Notes under the pieces: model-generated
Told to the model about the DNA's origin: nothing
What the model saw: the letters and a program-made list of their open reading frames with translations, nothing else
Database searches by the model: none
Program-made: the position numbers and the translations under genes
Source: JBBIQS01 sp037442205
GTDB taxonomy: Bacteria; Myxococcota; Myxococcia; Myxococcales; UBA5297
Assembly (NCBI GenBank): GCA_037442205.1
Contig: JBBIQS010000017.1
Location: 1 to 64,000 of the forward strand
Length of the DNA stretch: 64,000 nt
Direction of reading: 5' to 3'
In this document: positions 19,635-25,704 of the stretch, piece by piece
Numbering within the stretch: position 1 is the first letter of the stretch
Layout: every line of letters starts with the position of its first letter

Positions 19635-20465
19635 ATGTCCTTGTACGAGCAGATCCAGGCAGCGGCGGCGGCGGTGCGGCAGCGCTCGGCGATCGCCCCC
19701 AAGGTGGGAATCATCCTCGGGTCGGGGCTGGGCGACTTCGCCGACACCTTCGCCGAGAAGACGGTGGTGCCGTATAGCGAGATCCCCGGGTTCCCGACCT
19801 CGTCGGTGCCGGGCCACGCCGGGCGGATGGTGCTGGGCAAGCTCGGCGGCGAGCCGGTGGTGGCGATGCAGGGCCGGGTCCACATGTACGAGGGCTATCC
19901 GCCCTGGCAGGTGGCGTTTCCGGCGCGGGTCCTGTGCGCGCTGGGGATCAAGACCCTGGTGGTGACCAACGCCGCCGGCGGCATCCGCCACGATCTGGAG
20001 CCGGCGGACCTGATGGTGATCACCGACCACATCAACCTCTCCGGGCAGAACCCGCTCACCGGGCCCAACGACGAGCGGCTGGGGCCGCGGTTCCCGGACA
20101 TGAGCACCGCCTACGACGGCGGGCTGCGCGAGCTGCTGCTGAAGAAGGCCGAGGAGCTGAAGATCCCGCTCAAGCAAGGGGTCTACGTCTGGCTGGCCGG
20201 GCCGTCCTACGAGACGCCGGCCGAGATCCGGATGCTGCGCACCCTGGGCGTGGACGCGGTGGGGATGAGCACCGTGCCCGAGGTGATCGCCGCCGCGCAC
20301 ATGAAGGTCAAGGTGGCGGGGATCTCGTGCATCACCAATTTCGCCGCCGGGATCGGCAAGAAGCCGCTGTCGCACCAGGAGGTCGCCGAGACGGCCGAGC
20401 GGGTGCGCGACCGGTTCGCGGCCCTGCTGGCAGCCTTCCTGCCGGCGGTCGCGCGGCAGGCCTGA
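19635..20465 (+). CDS. Purine nucleoside phosphorylase (PNP, family II)
   Basis: A 276-residue cytoplasmic enzyme that phosphorolyses purine (deoxy)nucleosides to base plus (deoxy)ribose 1-phosphate in purine salvage. It has the family motifs GIILGSGLG (phosphate binding), VPGHAG, MQGRVHMYEGYPP, VTNAAGG, AGPSYETPAEIRML, GMSTVPEVI and CITNFAAG. Length fits trimeric PunA/XapA-type enzymes. The upstream promoter predicts a leaderless mRNA. Confidence 0.95.
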   Translation: MSLYEQIQAAAAAVRQRSAIAPKVGIILGSGLGDFADTFAEKTVVPYSEIPGFPTSSVPGHAGRMVLGKLGGEPVVAMQGRVHMYEGYPPWQVAFPARVLCALGIKTLVVTNAAGGIRHDLEPADLMVITDHINLSGQNPLTGPNDERLGPRFPDMSTAYDGGLRELLLKKAEELKIPLKQGVYVWLAGPSYETPAEIRMLRTLGVDAVGMSTVPEVIAAAHMKVKVAGISCITNFAAGIGKKPLSHQEVAETAERVRDRFAALLAAFLPAVARQA

Positions 20466-20490
20466 GAGCGGCCGGGCGCCCTCGCCGCCC

Positions 20491-20519
20491 ATGACGCGCC
20501 GCGCGACTCGTACTATAAG
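20491..20519 (+). promoter_or_regulatory. Sigma-70-type promoter of the PilZ gene at 20556
   Basis: ATGACG (20491-20496) and TATAAG (20514-20519), spaced 17 bp, match the TTGACA/TATAAT consensus at 4 of 6 and 5 of 6 positions. A start near 20526 would give a leader of about 30 nt containing a GGGAG ribosome site before the ATG. Confidence 0.5.
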
Positions 20520-20555
20520 AATGCGGGTTTTCCGACTTCTTCCGGGAGCAATGGA

Positions 20556-20981
20556 ATGGCAGCCAACGACAAGGAGCGGCGCAGCGGCCGGGACCGGCGC
20601 GACGATATGATCGACGCCGAGGTCCCCAGCACTCGCAAGCGCGAGCGGCGCATGGGTGACCGGCGCGACTCTCCTCGCGTTCCGCTCACGCTGCTGGTTC
20701 GGTCGGTGGAGGAAGGCGGCTCGTTTGTCGAGCACAAGGGCGACATCAGCGTCGGCGGGGTGTTCTTCTCCGACCGCCACGCCCCCACCGGCCGCCAGGT
20801 GGAGCTGCGCTTCCGGATCGCGGGCTACGACCGGGAGATCCGCTGCCAGGGCGAGATCATCCGCGTCTCCCAGGGCAAGGGCCAGAGCGGCGCCCACGTG
20901 CGTTTCGTGGACCTGCCCACCGACGTCGAGCTGGCGGTGGCCCGCTTCATCGACGCCCATCTGGCCAAGAAGAAGGGCTGA
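20556..20981 (+). CDS. PilZ domain protein with Arg-rich N-terminus
   Basis: A 141-residue cytoplasmic protein. The first 40 residues are highly charged, with repeated RDRR-type motifs (GRDRRDD, MGDRRDS). The PilZ domain follows with R37-D-S-P-R41 (RxxxR) and D63-I-S65-V-G-G68 (DxSxxG), both canonical for c-di-GMP binding. The C-terminal helix is Lys-rich. Likely a c-di-GMP effector controlling motility, polysaccharide or another envelope process; the partner is unknown. Confidence 0.88.
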   Translation: MAANDKERRSGRDRRDDMIDAEVPSTRKRERRMGDRRDSPRVPLTLLVRSVEEGGSFVEHKGDISVGGVFFSDRHAPTGRQVELRFRIAGYDREIRCQGEIIRVSQGKGQSGAHVRFVDLPTDVELAVARFIDAHLAKKKG

Positions 20982-21046
20982 ATCCGATCAGCCTGCGATC
21001 CATCGGCACAGGAAATCAGTGACCGGGGCCCCGGAGGGCCCTTCTG

Positions 21047-22342
21047 GTGACCGCGACCAAGCGTCTGACGCTCTTCGACTGCATCGGCATCGGCATCAAC
21101 GGCATCGTCGGCAGCGGGATCTTCTTCGTCCCGAAGTGGGTCGCCGGGGGCGCCGGGGCCTGGGGGCCGCTGGCCTTTCTGGCCTGCGGGCTGATGTGCG
21201 CGCTGGTGGCGCTCAGCTACGCCGAGGTCGGCGGCATGTTCGACCGCTCCGGCGGGACCTACCTCTACGCCAAGGAGGCCTTCGGCGACGCGGTCGGCTT
21301 CGGGGTGGGATGGCTGGTGCTGGTGTCGGCGGTGCTGGGCTACGCGGCGGTATCGCGGGCGCTGGGCGACGAGGTGGCGCGCGCCTTCGCCCTGCCGGAA
21401 TGGAGCGGGCGGGTCTTCTCCGCCGGGCTGATCCTGCTGCTGGGAATCACCAACTTCCTGGGGGTCAAGACCGGAGCGCGCTTCTCCGACCTGCTGACCA
21501 TCGCCAAGGTGCTGCCGCTGCTGTTGTTCGTGGGCGTGGGCCTGTTCTTCATCGACTGGAGCCGCTTCCACGCGCTGGGGGCGCCGGCCAGCGTCTCGCA
21601 CTTCGCCGAGGGGACCTTCTCGGCGCTGTTCGCGCTCAGCGGCTTCGAGTTCGTGGCGGTGGTGGCCGGCGAAACCGAAAACCCAAGGCGCAACATCCCC
21701 TTGGCCATCCTCGGCTCGCTGCTGGGGGCGACGGTGGTCTACGCCCTGATCCAACTGGTGGCCACCGGGGTGCTCCCCGGGCTGACCTCGTCGGAGGCGC
21801 CGCTGGTCGAGGCGGCGCAGGCCTTCGCCGGCAGCTGGGGCGGCATGGCGATCCGGGTCGGGGCGATCATCTCGATGATCGGCTTCTGCTCGGGCAGCGC
21901 GCTGGTCGGGCCGCAGCTGTTCGCGGCGCTCTCGCGCGAGGGCGTGCTGCCGGCGGCGGTCGCCACCCGGCACGGCAGGTTCCAGACTCCGCACGTGGCG
22001 ATCCTGCTGGTGACCGGCTTCGGGTTGCTGGGGACGCTGGCCCTCGACTTCAAGCAGCTGGCCGACCTGACCATCATCACGCTGTTCACCCAGTACGTGC
22101 CCACCACCTTGTCGGTGCTGGTGTTCCGCAAGAAGCGGCCGGAAGCCAAGCGGCTGTTCCGCATTCCGCTGGGGCCGGTGATTCCACTGCTGGCGCTGGC
22201 CGCCATGGCCCCGCTGATCCTCAAGATCGAGCTCAAGTCGCTGGCGATGACCGGGGTGATCATGGGGGTGGGGCTGGCGGTCTACGTCGTCCACCGGATG
22301 GTCGCTAGGCCTTCGACCGGGGCGGTGGGGCCGCAGCCCTGA
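21047..22342 (+). CDS. APC-family amino acid permease
   Basis: A 431-residue polytopic membrane protein with about 12 helices. The first helix carries GIGINGIVGSGIFFVP, the typical APC substrate-binding GSGIF motif. Other family signs are YAEVGGMFDRSGGTYLYAKEAFG and the ALSGFEFVAVVAGE segment in helix 6. Start GTG at 21047 with GGAGG 9 bases upstream. The substrate (amino acid or amine) cannot be deduced. It stands alone between the PilZ gene and the amidase gene. Confidence 0.9.
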   Translation: MTATKRLTLFDCIGIGINGIVGSGIFFVPKWVAGGAGAWGPLAFLACGLMCALVALSYAEVGGMFDRSGGTYLYAKEAFGDAVGFGVGWLVLVSAVLGYAAVSRALGDEVARAFALPEWSGRVFSAGLILLLGITNFLGVKTGARFSDLLTIAKVLPLLLFVGVGLFFIDWSRFHALGAPASVSHFAEGTFSALFALSGFEFVAVVAGETENPRRNIPLAILGSLLGATVVYALIQLVATGVLPGLTSSEAPLVEAAQAFAGSWGGMAIRVGAIISMIGFCSGSALVGPQLFAALSREGVLPAAVATRHGRFQTPHVAILLVTGFGLLGTLALDFKQLADLTIITLFTQYVPTTLSVLVFRKKRPEAKRLFRIPLGPVIPLLALAAMAPLILKIELKSLAMTGVIMGVGLAVYVVHRMVARPSTGAVGPQP

Positions 22343-22392
22343 GCCTGGCCGGTCGCTTCGCAATCCGCGCCCGGCTGTTAGACTAGGCCCCG

Positions 22393-23166
22393 ATGCCTCG
22401 CCTCGCTCCATTCATCGCGCTGGCGCTCCTGCTGAGCGCCGGTTCCGCCCGTGCCGCCTCGGTCTGGATCGACGCCGGCCACGGTGGCGCCAAGGCCGGA
22501 GCCCCGGGCCCCAAGCAGCGGATGGAGAAGGAGATCACCCTCGAGCTGGCCAAGCGGCTCAAGGCCGAGCTCGAGAAGGCCGGGGCCCGCGTCGGTCTCT
22601 CGCGCGACAGCGACGTCGAAGTCGGCCTGCAGGAGCGGATGCGCCGGGCCAACGCCACCGATCCCGACCTCTTCATCTCCATCCACTGCAACTCGATGCC
22701 GCTCAACAGCCCGTCGCGCAAGACGGCGCGGGGCGTGGAGACCTACTTCCTGTCGGCCGACGCCTCGGGCGAGCAGGCCGAGCGGGTGGCCGCCCTGGAA
22801 AACGCCGAGGCCGGGGCCGCCGCCGAGTCCGCCGACCCGGTGGAGAACATCCTCAACGACCTGGCCCAGACCCAGGCCCACCGCGACGCCTCGGCGCTGG
22901 CCTATGCCATCCACCAGCAGCTGGTGAAGGACCTGGGAGTGCCCAACCGCGGCGTCCACCAGGCCCCGTTCCTGGTGCTGATGGGCGCCAAGATGCCGGC
23001 GATCCTGGTGGAAGTGGGCTTCCTCTCCCACCTCACCGAAGGCCCCAAGCTGGCCGAGCCGGCCTACCAGAAGAAGATCGTCGCCTCGCTGGCCGCCGGG
23101 ATCCGCGCCTTCCTGGCCGGCCGCGCCGGCCAGTCCGAACCGCCCAAGACCAGCGCCAAGCCCTGA
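22393..23166 (+). CDS. N-acetylmuramoyl-L-alanine amidase (Amidase_3)
   Basis: A 257-residue exported cell-wall hydrolase that cuts the amide bond between muramic acid and the stem peptide. A signal peptide (1-21, ending ARA) precedes a single Amidase_3 domain with the zinc ligands of DAGHGG (His30), the EKEITLELA glutamate, SIHCNS and the catalytic glutamate of VEVGFLS. There is no AMIN domain, so it resembles the short AmiC/CwlD-type. TAGACT at 22379-22384 sits 8 bases before the ATG without a good -35 or ribosome site. Confidence 0.92.
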   Translation: MPRLAPFIALALLLSAGSARAASVWIDAGHGGAKAGAPGPKQRMEKEITLELAKRLKAELEKAGARVGLSRDSDVEVGLQERMRRANATDPDLFISIHCNSMPLNSPSRKTARGVETYFLSADASGEQAERVAALENAEAGAAAESADPVENILNDLAQTQAHRDASALAYAIHQQLVKDLGVPNRGVHQAPFLVLMGAKMPAILVEVGFLSHLTEGPKLAEPAYQKKIVASLAAGIRAFLAGRAGQSEPPKTSAKP

Positions 23167-23195
23167 ATCGCGGGCGGCGGCGGAAAGTTCTCCAT

Positions 23196-23225
23196 TTGAC
23201 GCCGGGGCAGGGGCGCCGCTAGCTT
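23196..23225 (+). promoter_or_regulatory. Promoter of the rph-rdgB operon
   Basis: TTGACG (23196-23201) and TAGCTT (23220-23225) are separated by 18 bp of GC-rich spacer. The -35 matches 5 of 6 consensus positions; the -10 is weak but the same TAGCTT recurs before the HtrA gene. The start codon is about 45 nt further on behind GGAGG. Confidence 0.5.
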
Positions 23226-23277
23226 GCGCGCCTTCTTGGCGAGGGGCCAACCCGTGGTCGGAGTGCGAGGAGGCAGC

Positions 23278-23994
23278 ATGCGTTCAGGTGGCCGTGGAGT
23301 GCGCGACTTGCGCCCGGTGAAGTTCACGCCCGGCTTCACCAAGCACGCCGAGGGCTCGGTGCTGGTGGAGTTCGGCGACACCCGGGTGCTGTGCACCGCG
23401 TCGGTGGAGGAGAAGGTCCCGCCGCACGTGATGGGCAGCGGCAAGGGCTGGGTCACCGCCGAGTACGGGATGCTGCCGCGCGCCACCCACACCCGCGGAA
23501 GCCGCGAGGCGGCCAAGGGCAAGCAGACCGGGCGCACGGTGGAGATCCAGCGGCTGATCGGAAGGGCGCTGCGGGCTTCGATCGACCTGGGGCTGCTCGG
23601 GCAGCGCTCGATCCTCATCGACTGCGACGTGCTGCAGGCCGACGGCGGGACGCGGACCGCCTCGATCACTGGCAGCTGGGTGGCGCTGTCGCTGGCCTGC
23701 CGCAAGCTGCGCAGCAAGGGCGTGATCCTGCAGGACCCGATGCGCGAGCCGGTGGCGGCGGTGAGCGTGGGCGTGGTGGGAGGCCAGCCGATGCTCGACC
23801 TCGACTACGGCGAGGACAGCAGCGCCGAAGTCGACATGAACGTGGTGGCCAACGAGAAGCAGGAGCTGATCGAGATCCAGGGCACCGCCGAGGGCAAGGT
23901 CTTCAGCAAGGCGACCTTCGACCAGATGCTCTACCTAGCGCTGGACGGCATCGGCCAGCTGGCCAAGCTGCAGCGGGAGGCGGTGGGCAAGTGA
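23278..23994 (+). CDS. rph: Ribonuclease PH
   Basis: A 238-residue phosphorolytic 3'-5' exoribonuclease trimming tRNA 3' ends. Motifs are continuous through the protein: LRPVKFTPGFTKHAEGSVLVE, CTASVEE, GWVTAEYGMLPRATHTR, REAAKGKQTGRTVEIQRLIGR, DCDVLQADGGTRTASITG and DLDYGEDSSAEVDMNVV. Start ATG at 23278 chosen for the GGAGG ribosome site and family length. The tRNA cluster lies 650 bp downstream, a fitting context for a tRNA-processing nuclease. It overlaps rdgB by 4 bases. Confidence 0.97.
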   Translation: MRSGGRGVRDLRPVKFTPGFTKHAEGSVLVEFGDTRVLCTASVEEKVPPHVMGSGKGWVTAEYGMLPRATHTRGSREAAKGKQTGRTVEIQRLIGRALRASIDLGLLGQRSILIDCDVLQADGGTRTASITGSWVALSLACRKLRSKGVILQDPMREPVAAVSVGVVGGQPMLDLDYGEDSSAEVDMNVVANEKQELIEIQGTAEGKVFSKATFDQMLYLALDGIGQLAKLQREAVGK

Positions 23995-24593
23995 AGCTGC
24001 TCTTCGCCACCGGCAACAAGGGAAAACTCGAGGAGCTGCGGGCGCTTGTGAAGGGTCTGCCGGTCGAGGTCCTGTCGCTGGCCGACGTCGAGGCGGTGGA
24101 GGTGGTGGAGGACGGGGCGACGCTGGAGGAGAACGCGCTCAAGAAGGCGCGGGCCTACGCGGCGCTGCCGGGGATCGCGGTGCTGGCCGACGACACCGGC
24201 TTGTGCGTGGACGCGCTGGGCGGGGCCCCTGGGGTTCACTCGGCGCGGTACGCCGGGGTGAGCAGCAGCGAAGAGGCGCGCTACCGCGCCAACAACGAGA
24301 AGCTGCTGCGGGAGCTCTCCGGCAAGCCGTTCGAGGGGCGGGGAGCGGAGTTCCGCTGCGTGCTGTGCCTGATCGTTCCGGGGCGCGAGCCGCTGAGCGT
24401 GGCCGGGGTGTGCTGGGGGCGGATCGCGCTCTCGCCGCGCGGGGGCCAGGGTTTCGGCTACGACCCGCTGTTCGAGCTGCCCGAGCTGGGCAAGACCTTC
24501 GCCGAGCTGACCGGGGGCGAGAAGAACACCCTGTCGCACCGGGCGCGGGCGTTCCAGGGGCTGCGGCCGCACCTGGAGAAGCTGGCGCGGTAG
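23991..24593 (+). CDS. rdgB: RdgB/HAM1 non-canonical purine NTP pyrophosphatase
   Basis: A 200-residue enzyme that hydrolyses ITP, dITP and XTP to the monophosphates, keeping damaged purines out of nucleic acids. It carries LLFATGNKGKLEEL, ENALKKARAYA, LADDTGLCVDALGG, GVHSARYAG and GFGYDPLF. The GTG start overlaps the rph stop (GTGA), a classical rph-rdgB coupled pair. Confidence 0.96.
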   Translation: MKLLFATGNKGKLEELRALVKGLPVEVLSLADVEAVEVVEDGATLEENALKKARAYAALPGIAVLADDTGLCVDALGGAPGVHSARYAGVSSSEEARYRANNEKLLRELSGKPFEGRGAEFRCVLCLIVPGREPLSVAGVCWGRIALSPRGGQGFGYDPLFELPELGKTFAELTGGEKNTLSHRARAFQGLRPHLEKLAR

Positions 24594-24606
24594 GGCAGAA
24601 GGCGGC

Positions 24607-24634
24607 TTGCAAAGCCGGTTCAACCCGTTTAAAT
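24607..24634 (+). promoter_or_regulatory. Promoter of the tRNA cluster
   Basis: TTGCAA (24607-24612) and TTAAAT (24629-24634), spaced 16 bp, each match 4 of 6 consensus positions. Transcription would start near 24641, a few bases before tRNA-Pro. The AT-rich -10 stands out from its GC-rich surroundings. Confidence 0.5.
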
Positions 24635-24647
24635 GGTCGGGCTTTTT

Positions 24648-24721
24648 CGGGGCGTAGCGCAGCCTGGTAGCGCACCTGCCTTGGGCGCAGGGGGTCGGAG
24701 GTTCAAATCCTCTCGTCCCGA
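24648..24721 (+). tRNA. tRNA-Pro(UGG)
   Basis: Acceptor stem CGGGGCG pairs with CGTCCCG (one G-U pair); discriminator A. The anticodon stem CCTGC/GCAGG closes loop CTTGGGC, giving anticodon TGG. D arm TAGCGCAGCCTGGTAGCGC and T arm with loop TTCAAAT are canonical. The 3' CCA is not encoded. Confidence 0.97.
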
Positions 24722-24729
24722 TAGAGCGG

Positions 24730-24764
24730 GGCCGCGGCAGTCGGAAGGCTGCCGCGGCCTTGTT
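24730..24764 (+). terminator. Strong hairpin between tRNA-Pro and tRNA-Arg(UCU)
   Basis: Perfect 11-bp stem (24730-24740 with 24749-24759), 8-base loop, followed by TTGTT. It has the form of a Rho-independent terminator, yet tRNA-Arg begins only 5 bases after it and has no room for its own promoter, so it is either leaky or an RNA-processing signal. Confidence 0.55.
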
Positions 24765-24769
24765 GACCG

Positions 24770-24843
24770 GCGCCAGTAGCTCACCGGGATAGAGCAACGG
24801 CCTTCTAAGCCGTAGGTAGGGGGTTCGAGTCCCTCCTGGCGCG
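24770..24843 (+). tRNA. tRNA-Arg(UCU)
   Basis: Acceptor GCGCCAG pairs with CTGGCGC; discriminator G. The anticodon stem ACGGC/GCCGT closes loop CTTCTAA, anticodon TCT. The T stem GGGGG/CCCTC contains one G-U pair and the loop is TTCGAGT. CCA is not encoded. A run of six T lies just downstream (about 24854-24859). Confidence 0.96.
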
Positions 24844-24965
24844 CTCGATGTCGTTTTTTCTCTCGCGCCAGGGCCCGGCTCTGGTAATAAGGAGGCGCCG
24901 CGGACGGTCGGCGCGCCACGGCGCCGAAAAGCAGTCGAGGACGCGGGACGCAGCGAAGGCAGCAC

Positions 24966-25039
24966 GGTGGGTGTAGCTCAACTGGCAGAGCACAGGACTG
25001 TGGCTCCTGGGGTTGTGGGTTCGAGCCCCTCCATCCACC
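24966..25039 (+). tRNA. tRNA-His(GUG)
   Basis: The gene begins with the extra 5' G (position -1, base 24966) that pairs with C73, diagnostic for tRNA-His. Acceptor GTGGGTG pairs with CATCCAC. Anticodon stem CAGGA/TCCTG closes loop CTGTGGC, anticodon GTG. T loop TTCGAGC. CCA is not encoded. Confidence 0.96.
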
Positions 25040-25102
25040 CTCTCTTCTCTCGGATCGCCAAGACAGCACCGGCGGTCCCACGGCGTGCGATTCCGCAGCC
25101 GA

Positions 25103-25176
25103 GCGCCTGTAGCTCAACTGGATAGAGCGTTGGGCTTCGAACCCAAAGGCTGGAGGATCGTGCCCTCCCAGGCGCG
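25103..25176 (+). tRNA. tRNA-Arg(UCG) with atypical T loop
   Basis: Acceptor GCGCCTG pairs perfectly with CAGGCGC; discriminator G. Anticodon stem TTGGG/CCCAA closes loop CTTCGAA, anticodon TCG. D arm TAGCTCAACTGGATAGAGC is canonical and the T stem GGAGG/CCTCC is perfect. The T loop reads ATCGTGC, not TTCGANY, so positions 54 and 58 are A and T instead of T and A. CCA is not encoded. Confidence 0.88.
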
Positions 25177-25267
25177 CTGTATCTTGCCGCGGTGACTGGC
25201 GTTCTCGGGCGCCGCCTGGTCCTCGCTCTCATGGTGCGGCCAGGGCAGTAGGGCTAACCTCTCCTCG

Positions 25268-25516
25268 ATGTTCGAGGACACCTCACCAGAGCAGTTGCGG
25301 CGCTACCACGAGCTGCTTCGCTCAATGACGCCGGCTCAGAGGCTGCGCCAGGCGGCGGCGCTCACCATGGCTGTGCGGACCATGGCGATCGCGGGAATTC
25401 GCCAGCGGCACCCCAACGCCACCGAGGAGGAGGTCCGCGCTCGACTCGCGGTGCGCCTCGACGGACGAGCTGCCGCCCGGCGCCTGTGCCGCGAGATTCC
25501 CGATGACGCCGTCTGA
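25268..25516 (+). CDS. Small helical protein resembling Rv0078B-type antitoxins
   Basis: An 82-residue soluble protein with no leader. The pattern MTPAQRLRQAAALTMAV...AGIRQRHPNATEEEVRARLAVRL resembles the small Rv0078B-related antitoxin family, in which (I)RxRHP-x-A-(S/T)-EEE precedes a leucine-rich helix. No toxin-type gene (PIN, nucleotidyltransferase) is seen beside it: bases 25517-25704 hold only short unconvincing frames. A -10-like TAACCT lies 7 bases before the ATG; no ribosome site. It sits directly after the tRNA cluster. The family call is from memory of the motif and may be wrong. Confidence 0.5.
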   Translation: MFEDTSPEQLRRYHELLRSMTPAQRLRQAAALTMAVRTMAIAGIRQRHPNATEEEVRARLAVRLDGRAAARRLCREIPDDAV

Positions 25517-25704
25517 GTCGGACCTTCCCTCTCGCTGCGAGCGGAGCCCTCGTCGCTCTCAAGCACCGCCCGATTCGCTTCGTCCGGCTCCTGCCGGCGC
25601 GCGACATTCCTCAGATCGGAATTGCCCAGTTGCGCCGAGCCGATGCGAGCGCGATCCTCGGGTGGTGCGGCGCCCGTCTCGGGTGCGAGCGAGGGGGTAG
25701 TTCG

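Noticed and set aside
24850..24890. Terminator from the T-run after tRNA-Arg(UCU)
   Set aside because: No stable hairpin precedes the six T; the flanking GGCGCG/CGCGCC repeat would enclose the T-run in its loop.
25517..25704. Toxin partner gene for the antitoxin-like gene
   Set aside because: The only open frames are short, Arg/Pro/Ser-rich and without any toxin motif. The frame that joins the large protein has no start with ribosome site before 25705.
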